Assembly: GCA_023898365.1 (NCBI GenBank)
Contig: CP060219.1
Coordinates: 620,001-684,000 of the forward strand
From: Candidatus Woesearchaeota archaeon
GTDB lineage: Archaea > Nanobdellota > Nanobdellia > Woesearchaeales > GCA-023898365
Length of the DNA: 64,000 nucleotides
Reading direction: 5' to 3'
Shown here piece by piece: positions 1 through 8,339 of the stretch. A model generated the notes under the pieces. The model was not told where the DNA came from, searched no databases, and saw only the letters and a list, made by a program, of their open reading frames with translations. The position numbers and the translations under genes were made by a program. Each line of letters begins with the position of its first letter. The stretch's first letter is position 1.

Positions 1-1
1 A

Positions 2-613
2 AAACAAACACTACAAGATTTGGGTCTTGACACATCAAAAGTTCATATTGTGCCTTTCGGTGTTGACGCAACGCGTTTTACCCCTCAGCAAAAAAAAGCA
101 AAAACATTCACGGTCGCTTTTGTAGGAAACATTAATCTTCGCAAAGGAATTGATTGTTTAGTGCAGGCATGGAAAGAACTTGCTCTTCCGCATGCAAAAC
201 TCATGCTCTATGGTCGCGTGTATCCTGAAGTGAATGAGTATTTGAAAGACGCCAAAAAACATAACATTGTTGTTTGTGGTTTTGTTGATCCTGCAAAAAA
301 ACTTCCTCTCGCAGATGTCTTTGCATTCCCTTCAACCAACGAAGGATCAGCAAAAGCAGTGTATGAAGCCCTCGCTTGCGGTCTTCCAGTGATAACCACG
401 TTTAATGCAGGAAGTGTCATAACCGAAGGCAAAGAAGGATTTATTATTCCAACAAAGAACGTAGCAAAGCTCAAAGAGAAGTTATTGTTGCTCTATAGAG
501 ATGCAAAACTTCGCAAGAAGATGGGACTTCAAGCAAGAAAAACTGCAGAAACATATTCTTGGCAGCGCTATGCAACATCGGTGAGAGATGTGTATGCATC
601 ACTAGAAAAATGA
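2..613 (+). CDS. GT4-family glycosyltransferase, C-terminal part (cut by window edge)
   Basis: The reading frame is open from the first full codon of the window, so the gene begins upstream and only about 204 C-terminal residues are visible. They form the nucleotide-sugar-binding half of a GT-B enzyme: a VHIVPFGVD strand leading to the linker, FVGNINLRKGID at the start of the C-terminal Rossmann fold, then FAFPSTNEGSAKAVYEALACGLPVI, the E-x7-E donor-binding region of GT4 enzymes. It probably transfers a sugar from a nucleotide donor to a growing surface glycan on the cytoplasmic side of the membrane. The TTG at 20 is an internal codon, not a start. Its stop overlaps the next glycosyltransferase by ATGA, so the two are translationally coupled. 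Confidence 0.88.
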   Translation, partial: KQTLQDLGLDTSKVHIVPFGVDATRFTPQQKKAKTFTVAFVGNINLRKGIDCLVQAWKELALPHAKLMLYGRVYPEVNEYLKDAKKHNIVVCGFVDPAKKLPLADVFAFPSTNEGSAKAVYEALACGLPVITTFNAGSVITEGKEGFIIPTKNVAKLKEKLLLLYRDAKLRKKMGLQARKTAETYSWQRYATSVRDVYASLEK

Positions 614-1698
614 AAAAACTCCTCTACGTACACAATGCAGATTATCGTGGTCTTGCAGCAAACAAAGTCCAAGTCTTGAACATGTGCGCCGCGTTTGCAA
701 AAACAGGAGTAGAGGTGTCTCTTCTTTCTTTTTATTGCGATGCAACAGAACTCAAAAAAACGTTTGGCATCACTCCATCGTTCGCCCTTCACTCACTCAC
801 TTCAAACGCATCATACGGCATGAGAAGTATTCGACTATATCGCGAAATAAAGAAATCATTTCGAAATGTAGAGGTAGTGTATACGCGTGATTTACTCGTT
901 GCGTTTCTTGCTTCAAAATTATTGTCTTGTCCGGTCATCTACGAACTTCACGAGTTGCCCGCTTCAAAAATTTGGTGGCGACTCTTCGCGGCAACTTACC
1001 ATTCATTAAAAAATTGTGTGGTGATTAGTGAAGGACTTGCCGTTGCCTTAGAAGCAAAAGGGTTTGCACCAGAAAAATTAGTCGTGCTCCACGATGGGGT
1101 GTTCTTAGAAGATTTTGCAATCAAAGACTCCGTTGTCGCTGCTCGAAAAGCACTCGGCCTTCCAAAAACAAAAAAAATTGTTATGTATGTTGGCAGTCTT
1201 AAAGGATGGAAAGGACACGACACGTTTATTGAAGCCGCACAACATCTTTCCACAAAAGACGTGCTTTTTGTTAGTGTGGGTGGAAGACGCGATGAAGTGA
1301 GTGACTTGCGAAAAAAATATCCTCGCCTAACTTTTTTTTCTCGACAAGAACACACAAAAATCCCTCTTTTTTTGCGAGCAGCTGATGTTCTTATCATTCC
1401 AAACACAGCAAAAGAAAACATATCTGCTTTGTATACCTCTCCTTTGAAATTGTTTGAATACATGGCAGCACAAAAACCAATTGTCGTAAGCGACTTGCCA
1501 AGCATGCGAGCAATAGTTAGTGAAAAAGAAGTCGTATTTGCAAAACCTGATGATGCCCGTTCATTTGCGAAAGCAATTGATATGGTACTTGGTTCTGATG
1601 CAAAGCAAAAAACACTTGCAAAGAACGCGTTTGCTTTAGCCCATGAGTTTTCTTGGGAAAAACGAGCACAAGCAATAAGAGAATTATTTATTCAGTAG
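610..1698 (+). CDS. GT4-family glycosyltransferase
   Basis: This is a complete GT-B glycosyltransferase of 362 residues. The start is the ATG at 610 that overlaps the upstream stop (ATGA); it gives the normal first strand MKKLLYVHNADYRG, whereas the longer upstream extension has no family-like sequence. The N-terminal acceptor domain runs to about residue 170. The donor domain starts at IVMYVGSLKGWKGHDTFIEAA and contains the GT4 signature LYTSPLKLFEYMAAQKPIVVS with its acidic pair. Sugar specificity cannot be read from the sequence. It sits in an operon with the preceding glycosyltransferase and just upstream of a NeuB-like synthase, which places it in surface-glycan assembly. Confidence 0.9.
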   Translation: MKKLLYVHNADYRGLAANKVQVLNMCAAFAKTGVEVSLLSFYCDATELKKTFGITPSFALHSLTSNASYGMRSIRLYREIKKSFRNVEVVYTRDLLVAFLASKLLSCPVIYELHELPASKIWWRLFAATYHSLKNCVVISEGLAVALEAKGFAPEKLVVLHDGVFLEDFAIKDSVVAARKALGLPKTKKIVMYVGSLKGWKGHDTFIEAAQHLSTKDVLFVSVGGRRDEVSDLRKKYPRLTFFSRQEHTKIPLFLRAADVLIIPNTAKENISALYTSPLKLFEYMAAQKPIVVSDLPSMRAIVSEKEVVFAKPDDARSFAKAIDMVLGSDAKQKTLAKNAFALAHEFSWEKRAQAIRELFIQ

Positions 1699-1718
1699 TT
1701 CAAAGTACTTTGAAGAAA

Positions 1719-1727
1719 TTATATAAA
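1719..1727 (+). promoter_or_regulatory. TATA box for the neuB-like gene
   Basis: TTATATAAA lies about 30 bp after the preceding stop and 50 bp before the ATG at 1777. Initiation about 25 bp downstream would leave a leader of roughly 27 nt that contains GGTGA (1764-1768), a good archaeal ribosome binding site 8 nt from the start. Confidence 0.6.
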
Positions 1728-1776
1728 CTATTACTGTTTTTTTCATTAAGGGATTTTCCTAAATGGTGACTTTCAA

Positions 1777-2832
1777 ATGAATTTCAATAAAGAATTTAAA
1801 ATCGGAAATAAGATGGTTGGCGAGGGTCATCCTTGCTTTATCATTGCTGAATTGGGTGTGAACCATAACAAAGATGTGAAGATTGCAAAAGAAATGATCG
1901 ATGCTGCTATTGAAACAGGTGCTGATGCGGTTAAGTTTCAGACGTGGATCACTGAAGAACTCATGGTGCCAAACATTGGTACGGCAGAATACCACAGAGA
2001 TTTAACTGGCTTTGATAGTTTCTTTGAACTTGCAAAATCAATAGAACTTACGTATGATGATTTTCGTGAACTCAAAGCATACTGTGATGAAAAAGGAATT
2101 ATTTTCATGTCAACACCTGATGAAGAAAAAAGCACTGATTTCCTTGATGAAATTGGGGCGCCAGCATTTAAGGTGAGCTCTCCTGAGTTTAACAATCCAC
2201 GTATGGTTAAGCACATTCTTTCTAAAGGCAAACCGACGCTTATGTCGACAGGGATGAATACACTTGAGAATATTCAAGAAACAATGGAGGTTGTTGCCAA
2301 AACTGGCAATAAAAATGTTGGGTTGTTTCATTGTGTGAGTGAGTATCCTGCGCCGCTTGAGATCATTAATTTGAACCAGATGAAAACGTTAGCAGAAAAG
2401 TTTGGGTGTGTTGTTGGTTTTTCTGATCATACGGCAGGAACTGTTGCTGCGCCTTTAGCAATTGCAGCCGGAGCAAAAATCTACGAAGGTCATTTTACGT
2501 TAAGTAGAAAAATGAAAGGGCCTGATCACGCATCTTCATTAGAGCCACATGAGTTTAAAGAAGTGGTAGATAAAATTCGTGAAGCTGAAATGATTATGGG
2601 AAAATACGATCGTGGTATTACGAAGACGGAGAGAGAAAATTCTCAAGTCATGAAAAAAGTTATCGTTGCTGCAGATGATATTCCTCAAGGAACAACTCTT
2701 ACCGAAGACACTATTCGTATGATGCGTGCTGATTACGGTATTGTGCCAAGGAGAGAGCCTGAAGTCTTAGGAAAAACCACAAAAGTTGCGTACAAGAAGT
2801 TTGATGTTGTCAAACTCGAAGACTTAGAGTGA
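1777..2832 (+). CDS. neuB: NeuB-family N-acetylneuraminate/nonulosonate synthase
   Basis: NeuB-family enzymes condense phosphoenolpyruvate with an amino-hexose to give a nine-carbon nonulosonic acid (sialic, legionaminic or pseudaminic acid). The 351 residues show the family layout. A TIM barrel (about 1-285) has FIIAELGVNHNKD, ADAVKFQTW, FKVSSPEF, KPTLMSTGM, FHCVSEYPAP and VGFSDHT. A SAF/antifreeze-like domain (about 290-351) contains VIAADDIPQGTTLTEDTI. The start is fixed by GGTGA 8 nt upstream. The exact product is not decidable, and the other genes of a nonulosonate pathway (epimerase, CMP-transferase) are not in the window, so they may lie upstream. It probably supplies an acidic sugar to the glycan made by the neighbouring transferases. 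Confidence 0.92.
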   Translation: MNFNKEFKIGNKMVGEGHPCFIIAELGVNHNKDVKIAKEMIDAAIETGADAVKFQTWITEELMVPNIGTAEYHRDLTGFDSFFELAKSIELTYDDFRELKAYCDEKGIIFMSTPDEEKSTDFLDEIGAPAFKVSSPEFNNPRMVKHILSKGKPTLMSTGMNTLENIQETMEVVAKTGNKNVGLFHCVSEYPAPLEIINLNQMKTLAEKFGCVVGFSDHTAGTVAAPLAIAAGAKIYEGHFTLSRKMKGPDHASSLEPHEFKEVVDKIREAEMIMGKYDRGITKTERENSQVMKKVIVAADDIPQGTTLTEDTIRMMRADYGIVPRREPEVLGKTTKVAYKKFDVVKLEDLE

Positions 2833-2949
2833 GTGTTTTATTTATCGTATTCATTTTTTTTAACTTATTTTTTATTGCTTTTTTCTCTAGTAATTAGTAG
2901 TGCTTACGAACCCTTTTTATAAACTCTTGACAACCGTAATGCAACAATC

Positions 2950-2958
2950 TTTTTAAAG
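2950..2958 (+). promoter_or_regulatory. Probable TATA box of the sulfate-activation operon
   Basis: TTTTTAAAG lies 60 bp before the chosen cysD start. A second AT-rich candidate, TTTTTATAAA, lies at 2913-2922. The 185-bp gap after neuB also holds several T-runs (from about 2856) that could end the upstream transcript. Confidence 0.4.
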
Positions 2959-3017
2959 TGCTCAGCGTTCTTAGAAGCCAGCAGACAGTGAGTCTAAAAC
3001 TGTCTTGGGGTGGCGTA

Positions 3018-3899
3018 ATGGATAAGCTTGACGCGCTTGAAAGCCAATCAGTATATATCTTGCGAGAAGCGTATGCTAATTTTCACAATCTTTGTATGCT
3101 CTGGTCTATTGGTAAGGATAGCACCGTCATGCTTTGGCTTGCACGAAAAGCGTTTGGTGGTCACGTCCCGTTTCCTTTGGTGCATATTGACACCGCTTAT
3201 AAAATTCCTGAAATGATCACGTTTCGAGATAAAATTGCAGTTAAGTTAGGTCTTGACATGGTGTATGGGCAGAATAAGAAAGCTCTTGCAAACAAAAACA
3301 CCTTTCCCGATGGAAAAATTGATCGCATCGCTTGTTGCAAAACACTCAAAACGGAAGCATTGCGCAACACGCTTTCTGGAGAATGGCCTCGGTATCGATT
3401 AAATCATAAAACCGGAAAATACGATGTTGACGAAAACCGTGAACCGTACACTGGTGTTATTGTTGGCGCACGCGCTGACGAAGAGGGAAGCCGCTCCAAA
3501 GAACGTTATTTTTCTCCTCGTGATAAAACGAATAATTGGGATGTAGGTGATCAACCCCCTGAATTGTGGAATCAATTCAAAACTGATTTTGCACCAGGAA
3601 CACACATCCGCATTCATCCGTTACTTGATTGGACCGAACTTGATATTTGGGAATACATTGAGCGCGAAAACATCCCTATCACCGATCTGTACTTTGATAA
3701 GGGAGATGGCAAACGCTATCGGTCATTAGGTTGTTATCCTTGCACGAATCCTGTCGAATCAACTGCGAGAACTCCTAAAGAAATTGTTGAAGAACTGCGC
3801 GCAGGAAAATTTTCTCGTATTGCAGAACGATCAGGAAGAGCACAAGATAAAGAAGACGGTGGAGGTTTAGAAACCCTTCGACGGGACGGGTACATGTGA
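3018..3899 (+). CDS. cysD: Sulfate adenylyltransferase subunit 2
   Basis: CysD is the catalytic N-type PP-loop subunit that forms APS from ATP and sulfate, driven by the GTPase CysN. Of 293 residues, the PP-loop is [19 protein letters not shown] near the N terminus. It is followed by [15 protein letters not shown], the [16 protein letters not shown] region and the CysD-type end (SGRAQDKED...LRRDGYM). I chose the ATG at 3018 because GGGGTGG lies at 3007-3013 and family proteins begin close to this point. The upstream extension to 2958 has no family-like sequence. It is the first gene of a five-gene PAPS-forming operon. Confidence 0.95.
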   Translation: MDKLDALESQSVYILREAYANFHNLCMLWSIGKDSTVMLWLARKAFGGHVPFPLVHIDTAYKIPEMITFRDKIAVKLGLDMVYGQNKKALANKNTFPDGKIDRIACCKTLKTEALRNTLSGEWPRYRLNHKTGKYDVDENREPYTGVIVGARADEEGSRSKERYFSPRDKTNNWDVGDQPPELWNQFKTDFAPGTHIRIHPLLDWTELDIWEYIERENIPITDLYFDKGDGKRYRSLGCYPCTNPVESTARTPKEIVEELRAGKFSRIAERSGRAQDKEDGGGLETLRRDGYM

Positions 3900-3901
3900 C
3901 G

Positions 3902-4150
3902 ATGGGATTTGTCAAACATCATGAACATCCAAAACGAAGCATCGTAAAATCTCTTACGTGGCGAGTGAGCGCAACTATTGCAACGATGATTTTAGTTTTC
4001 GCATTCACCGGCAGTCTTGCCCTTTCCTTTTCAATTGGCTTTATCGAAGTCTTTGCAAAAATGCTCTTATATTATTTTCATGAACGCGTGTGGAGTGGCA
4101 TCCGCTGGGGCGTGCGCGTAGAAGATGTGCGAGGCACAGATGATGAATGA
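3902..4150 (+). CDS. DUF2061 small membrane protein
   Basis: This is a protein of 82 residues with two hydrophobic segments and the DUF2061 pattern: [14 protein letters not shown], then [20 protein letters not shown] and [12 protein letters not shown]. Members are often encoded beside sulfate-activation or sulfation genes; the biochemical role is unknown. An alternative GTG start at 3896 overlaps the cysD stop and would add two residues. The gene overlaps the start region of cysN by a few bases, so all are probably translated from one message. A role in sulfate entry or in tethering the complex would be speculation. Confidence 0.85.
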   Translation: MGFVKHHEHPKRSIVKSLTWRVSATIATMILVFAFTGSLALSFSIGFIEVFAKMLLYYFHERVWSGIRWGVRVEDVRGTDDE

Positions 4151-5927
4151 ACGTGAACAAATGAACATTGTCATCGTTGGTCATGTAGATCACGGAAAAA
4201 GCACGCTCATCGGTAGATTGCTCGCTGATACGGACGTTCTTCCCGATGGAAAACTTGAACAAATCAAAGAACATTGCAGAAAGAATTCAAGAGAATTCGA
4301 ATACGCGTTCTTGCTTGATGCACTTAAAGATGAACAGAGCCAAGGTATTACTATTGACTCAGCAAGATGTTTTTTCAAGAGTGATAAACGAAGATATTTA
4401 TTGATCGATGCGCCAGGTCACATCGAATTTCTCAAAAATATGATTTCTGGTGCGGCTCGAGCTGAAAGCGCACTTCTTTTAATTGATGCGCAAGAAGGCA
4501 TTCAAGAAAATTCAAAGCGACACGGCTACATGCTTTCCATGCTTGGTATTAAGCAAGTTGCAGTTTGTGTAAACAAAATGGATCTTGTTAAGTATGATAA
4601 AAAAGTATTTTCTGCTATTGAAACAGAGTATACAAAATTCTTATCAGACATTGGCATCACGCCCCAAGCATTTATTCCCGTCTCCGCTCGAGAAGGAGAT
4701 AATATTGCGTCATCATCAAAGAACCTTTCTTGGTTTACGGGCAAACACGTGCTTGAAGTGCTTGACTCTTTTGCAAAAGAACCTCTTCCAGAAGAAAAAC
4801 CTCTGCGTATGCCCATCCAAGGTGTTTACAAATTTACAAAAAAAGGTGATGATCGCAGACTTATTGCAGGTCGCATTGAATCAGGCACGCTTAACGTTGG
4901 TGATGAAGTGGTCTTTCTTCCTTCAAATAAAAGAAGCATTATCAAATCCATTGAAGAATTTAATGCGCCCACCTCTTCTTTTGCAAAAGCAGGACAATCA
5001 GTATCGCTTACTCTGCAAGAGCAGATTTATGTCAATCGTGGAGAGCTTATGACAAGAAAAGAAGATGTCTTACCCCAAGTAAGTTCTCTTCTTCGCGCAA
5101 ACATTTTTTGGATGGGTAAAACACCTCTTTCAACTGACAAACGATACAAACTCAAACTGGGCACTACTTCTGTTCCTGTCATGATTAAATCAATTGAGTC
5201 TGTTCTTGACGCATCAAACTTAGATGCTGCAAAGAAAGCACACGTAGAACGCCACGAAGTTGCTGAATGTATTTTGGAATGCCAGCAACCAATTGCCTTT
5301 GATTTATCTGCAGAACTTGCAAGTACGGGACGCTTCGTTCTTGTTGACGAATTTGATATCGCAGGCGGCGGTATTATTGCGCAAGCACTTGATGATAAAC
5401 AAAAAAAAGCTCGCGCACAAGTATTTTTGCGAGAACAAAAATGGGAGAAAGGTCATGTTTCGATGAAGGATCGGGCAGAAAAGTATTCGCAACTTCCCAC
5501 CCTTCTTTTACTTACGGGAAAGACAGGCGTTGATAAAAAATCCATTGCGAAACTTGTCGAGAAAAAATTATTTGATGCGGGAAGAAAATCGTACTTTCTC
5601 GGTATTGGAAATATTTTGCGCGGAATTGACGCTGATATTACCAAAACTGAGCGCGACGAACATGTACGGCGATTTGGCGAAGTTGCAAACTTACTTCTTG
5701 ATGCAGGACTCCTTGTTGTTGGAACTGCAAGCGATCTTGATGTTGACGATCTTCGATTGTTGCAAACGATTAATAAACGAGGCGAGACATACATTGTTCA
5801 TGTTGGTGATCCTGATGGGACGCACGACGTTGCTCATCTGTTATTAGATGCAGCTGATGATCATGAAGTAAATGCGCTTAAAGTTATTGAACAATTAAAA
5901 CTCAAAAATTACATTTTTAATCTGTAA
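4143..5927 (+). CDS. cysN: Sulfate adenylyltransferase GTPase subunit with a degenerate APS-kinase domain
   Basis: CysN is the EF-Tu-like GTPase that activates CysD. With the ATG at 4143 it has 594 residues (an ATG at 4140 is equally possible). The GTPase motifs are intact: GHVDHGKST at 13-21, DAPGHIEF and NKMDL, followed by two beta-barrel domains to about residue 430. The remaining 140 or so residues align with APS kinase ([20 protein letters not shown] matches the CysC helix encoded by the next gene). Its P-loop is broken: [10 protein letters not shown] at about 458-467 instead of TGLSGSGKST. The DGDN substrate motif reads GIGN. The domain is therefore probably catalytically dead and may be structural or regulatory. 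Active kinase is supplied by the next gene. Confidence 0.93.
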   Translation: MNEREQMNIVIVGHVDHGKSTLIGRLLADTDVLPDGKLEQIKEHCRKNSREFEYAFLLDALKDEQSQGITIDSARCFFKSDKRRYLLIDAPGHIEFLKNMISGAARAESALLLIDAQEGIQENSKRHGYMLSMLGIKQVAVCVNKMDLVKYDKKVFSAIETEYTKFLSDIGITPQAFIPVSAREGDNIASSSKNLSWFTGKHVLEVLDSFAKEPLPEEKPLRMPIQGVYKFTKKGDDRRLIAGRIESGTLNVGDEVVFLPSNKRSIIKSIEEFNAPTSSFAKAGQSVSLTLQEQIYVNRGELMTRKEDVLPQVSSLLRANIFWMGKTPLSTDKRYKLKLGTTSVPVMIKSIESVLDASNLDAAKKAHVERHEVAECILECQQPIAFDLSAELASTGRFVLVDEFDIAGGGIIAQALDDKQKKARAQVFLREQKWEKGHVSMKDRAEKYSQLPTLLLLTGKTGVDKKSIAKLVEKKLFDAGRKSYFLGIGNILRGIDADITKTERDEHVRRFGEVANLLLDAGLLVVGTASDLDVDDLRLLQTINKRGETYIVHVGDPDGTHDVAHLLLDAADDHEVNALKVIEQLKLKNYIFNL

Positions 5928-5935
5928 GAGGATGC

Positions 5936-6553
5936 ATGATGGCCGAAGAAAAACAATTACCGCAACACGAAATATTCTGGCATGAAACGGGAGTAACGCG
6001 AAAAGACCGCGAGGCAGTTATTGGTCATCCTTCAGTGCTTATTTGGCTTACAGGACTTTCAGGTTCGGGAAAATCAACGATTGCGGTTGCTTTTCAAAAA
6101 AAACTGCTTGCAGAAAAACGTGTGTGTTATGTCCTTGACGGCGACAATGTGCGCCATGGATTAAATAAAGGTCTTGGGTTTTCAAAAGAAGATCGTGAAG
6201 AAAACATTCGAAGAATTGGCGAAGTTGGCAAACTCTTTGTTGATGCAGGCATTATTACTGTTGCTTCATTTATTTCTCCTTACCGAATTGATCGCGATGC
6301 GGTGCGTGCAGGACTTCCCGAAGGGGATTTTGTCGAAGTCTTTGTAAAAGCCTCCGTTGAAGAATGCACAAAGCGAGATACGAAAGGATTGTACAAAAAA
6401 GCACTTGCTGGCGAAATTAAGAATTTTACTGGCATCTCCGATCCCTATGAAGAACCTGCGCATCCAGAGCTTGTTCTTGATACGGAAACTCTTGATGTTG
6501 ATGGTTGTGTTACTGCACTCTACACTTATTTGCAGGGCAGAGGGATTTTGTGA
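5936..6553 (+). CDS. cysC: Adenylylsulfate (APS) kinase
   Basis: CysC phosphorylates APS at the 3' position to give PAPS, the sulfuryl donor. This 205-residue protein is of normal length and has every hallmark: P-loop GLSGSGKST, DGDNVRHGLNKGLGFS, REENIRRIGEV, FISPYRIDRD and the lid region GLYKKALAGEIKNFTGISDPYE. It begins 8 nt after cysN, with GAGG just upstream; ATG at 5939 is an alternative start. It provides the activity that the CysN C-terminal domain seems to have lost. Its product most likely feeds the sulfotransferase at 10,801. Confidence 0.96.
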   Translation: MMAEEKQLPQHEIFWHETGVTRKDREAVIGHPSVLIWLTGLSGSGKSTIAVAFQKKLLAEKRVCYVLDGDNVRHGLNKGLGFSKEDREENIRRIGEVGKLFVDAGIITVASFISPYRIDRDAVRAGLPEGDFVEVFVKASVEECTKRDTKGLYKKALAGEIKNFTGISDPYEEPAHPELVLDTETLDVDGCVTALYTYLQGRGIL

Positions 6554-7329
6554 TGGTCACCGCGCAAGACATTATTCCTATTGCGCGTGAAGCAGGTAAA
6601 CGAATTCTCTCCTTTTATCGAAAAGAAAGTGCAGTACTAGAAGAAAAATCTGATGGGACTTTTGTCTCTCCCTTAACCGAAGCAGACCTTGCAGCAAACA
6701 CCTATATTGTTGCCGCGCTAACTAAACTTGACCCGACTATTCCTATAATTTCAGAAGAAGTAGTTGCAACGCCCTTTGCAGAAAGAAAGCACTGGACAAC
6801 GTTTTGGTGCGTTGATCCGCTTGATGGGACGAAAGAATTCATCAAAGGACGCGATGAGTTCACTGTTAACATCGGCCTTATTAAAGACGGTACGCCAATT
6901 CTGGGCGTTATTTACGCTCCCGCGCTTGATATTTTGTATTATGCGGATGCGCAGGGCGCATATAAGCAAGTTGGTAAAGATGCGCCAGTCTCTTTGCCTT
7001 TATCGCTTCCAGCAAAAGATCCTCGCATGCTGGTTGTCGTTACCACAAAATCGCATATGAATGATGCTACGCGAAACTTTTTAGGAAAATTAGAACGTGA
7101 AGGAAACACTATTCAAACAACTGCAATTGGCAGTTCCTTAAAATTCTGTTTAGTCGCTGAAGGCACAGCAGATCTGTATCCTCGCTACGGACCAGTTATG
7201 GAGTGGGACACTGCAGCTGCGCACGCGATTCTTCTTGCCACAGGAAAACAAGCGCGCTTGATTGCAACAGGCGAAGTGCTTTCATATAATAAAGAAGATT
7301 TGCATCAGCAACCATTTATGGTGAAGTGA
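6553..7329 (+). CDS. cysQ: 3'(2'),5'-bisphosphate nucleotidase
   Basis: CysQ hydrolyses PAP, the by-product of PAPS-dependent sulfation, to AMP, which prevents product inhibition of sulfotransferases. The 258 residues carry the inositol-monophosphatase fold motifs: SPLTEAD, ISEE, the metal-binding DPLDGTKEF, and MEWDTAAAHAI. The ATG at 6553 shares one base with the cysC stop and fits the family N terminus (DIIPIAREAGKRIL); the upstream extension is a shadow of cysC. Its presence beside cysDNC, without any PAPS reductase nearby, supports a sulfation role for the operon. Confidence 0.94.
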   Translation: MVTAQDIIPIAREAGKRILSFYRKESAVLEEKSDGTFVSPLTEADLAANTYIVAALTKLDPTIPIISEEVVATPFAERKHWTTFWCVDPLDGTKEFIKGRDEFTVNIGLIKDGTPILGVIYAPALDILYYADAQGAYKQVGKDAPVSLPLSLPAKDPRMLVVVTTKSHMNDATRNFLGKLEREGNTIQTTAIGSSLKFCLVAEGTADLYPRYGPVMEWDTAAAHAILLATGKQARLIATGEVLSYNKEDLHQQPFMVK

Positions 7330-7432
7330 TATTTTTCAAGCAATCTCCCTTATCTTTGAGGTTGTACTTTGCTTTAACACTATTGAGCATTCTATTCGTG
7401 TTTTCTCCAATTTCAATCAATGCTTTGACCAT
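7316..7432 (-). pseudogene. DUF2683-like small protein remnant
   Basis: A 38-codon frame on the minus strand begins MVKALIEIGENTNRMLNSV and continues KAKYNLKDK. This closely resembles the first two thirds of archaeal DUF2683 proteins, whose members usually go on with a conserved helix and acidic tail. Here the sequence after KDK becomes GDCLKNITSP and stops inside the cysQ 3' end, so the C terminus is missing. I see no clear ribosome binding site. The likeness is from memory of the family. It could also be a short intact variant. Confidence 0.5.
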
Positions 7433-7521
7433 GTACGTTTTACCTTATTTTAACTAAGTCGAACTTATTTGTAAATTTTTAGTAGTATATTTTGGAAGTA
7501 TGTTCTCTAAGAAATAAAACT

Positions 7522-8220
7522 CTATTTGAAAATTTTCTGCAGTGCTGCTCGAACAAGTGTCGCTACCTTAAACACGTACGTATTTGTTATAGCCCGGTTT
7601 CCCGCATAGTTTTCAAACAAATCTAGAAAGTCTCGTGGCGATTTGTAACTAAATTTCTTACCGATTTTTCCTTTCCACTTCTTTGGCTGTTTTGAAGCAA
7701 TAGCAAAAATATACGTTGATGCGTGCCGATCATGGTTAAAACTCAAATAAAGCAGCTCCATCTTGTTATCTTCAAACATCCGTTTTATTGCAAGAGGAGT
7801 GAATCGCCAGTAATCACCGTAATGGCTGTGCATGTGCTGCACAAAGGGCACAACGACAATAACGATGTCATTTGTCATGGCGCAAAGATTGGCGAATGCT
7901 TGCTGAACTTCATAAATATGTTCGAGTGTTGTGTGGTTGAAGATGACTTCGTATTTGCCAACATGTTTTTTTGGCAATTTCTTTGTCAAATCTAAGAAGA
8001 ATTCGTTCTTGTATCCTTGAAATCCTCGTGCTTCTGCTTTATAATTTGAAATTAGGTAGGTATCTGCGTTTTTGAAATATTTAGCGTATGTGCTGCCTTC
8101 TTTATCAATATCAGTCCATCCTGAAACATTCACCACTGTTCCTTTGAAGAGGTGGGCGAATTTCTTTAGTTCCCGATTGGACCAAAGCCGCGCTATACGA
8201 AATTTGCGATCAACAAACAT
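7522..8220 (-). CDS. SAM-dependent methyltransferase-like protein
   Basis: This 232-residue protein has a degenerate class I methyltransferase fold of the type-11 kind found in polysaccharide clusters: VVNVSGWTD at the first strand, YEVIFNHTTLEHI at the fourth strand, and then VVPFVQHMHSHYGDYWRFTPLAIKRMF, a pattern common to such proteins. The glycine-rich SAM loop is weak, so activity is uncertain. It is divergently transcribed from the MBOAT gene, and a TATA box about 25 bp before the ATG points to a nearly leaderless message. It may methylate a glycan or lipid carrier, which is an inference from context. Confidence 0.65.
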   Translation of the reverse strand: MFVDRKFRIARLWSNRELKKFAHLFKGTVVNVSGWTDIDKEGSTYAKYFKNADTYLISNYKAEARGFQGYKNEFFLDLTKKLPKKHVGKYEVIFNHTTLEHIYEVQQAFANLCAMTNDIVIVVVPFVQHMHSHYGDYWRFTPLAIKRMFEDNKMELLYLSFNHDRHASTYIFAIASKQPKKWKGKIGKKFSYKSPRDFLDLFENYAGNRAITNTYVFKVATLVRAALQKIFK

Positions 8221-8243
8221 TCTTCAAGAGAGCGCCTCGGCCC

Positions 8244-8252
8244 TTATAAATA
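8244..8252 (-). promoter_or_regulatory. TATA box for the methyltransferase-like gene
   Basis: On the minus strand the sequence reads ATTTATAAG, about 25-30 bp before the ATG at 8220, which fits leaderless transcription. Confidence 0.5.
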
Positions 8253-8277
8253 TTTCCCCATTCGTCCGGAACGACAA

Positions 8278-8287
8278 CTTTATATAC
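8278..8287 (+). promoter_or_regulatory. TATA box for the MBOAT gene
   Basis: CTTTATATAC lies about 55 bp before the ATG at 8340, giving a predicted leader of about 30 nt with no strong ribosome binding site. It drives transcription away from the methyltransferase-like gene. Confidence 0.55.
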
Positions 8288-8339
8288 CGAAGTGAGCTGC
8301 CATCAGGTATTCCTTTAGTTGTTTAAGATGTGATCTTCC

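Noticed and set aside
5517..5927. C-terminal domain of CysN considered as an active APS kinase
   Set aside because: The P-loop and substrate motif are both broken and an intact CysC is encoded next to it.
7330..7521. tRNA or transposase remnant in the gap after cysQ
   Set aside because: No T-loop or acceptor pairing and no inverted repeats; the only readable item is the DUF2683-like fragment.
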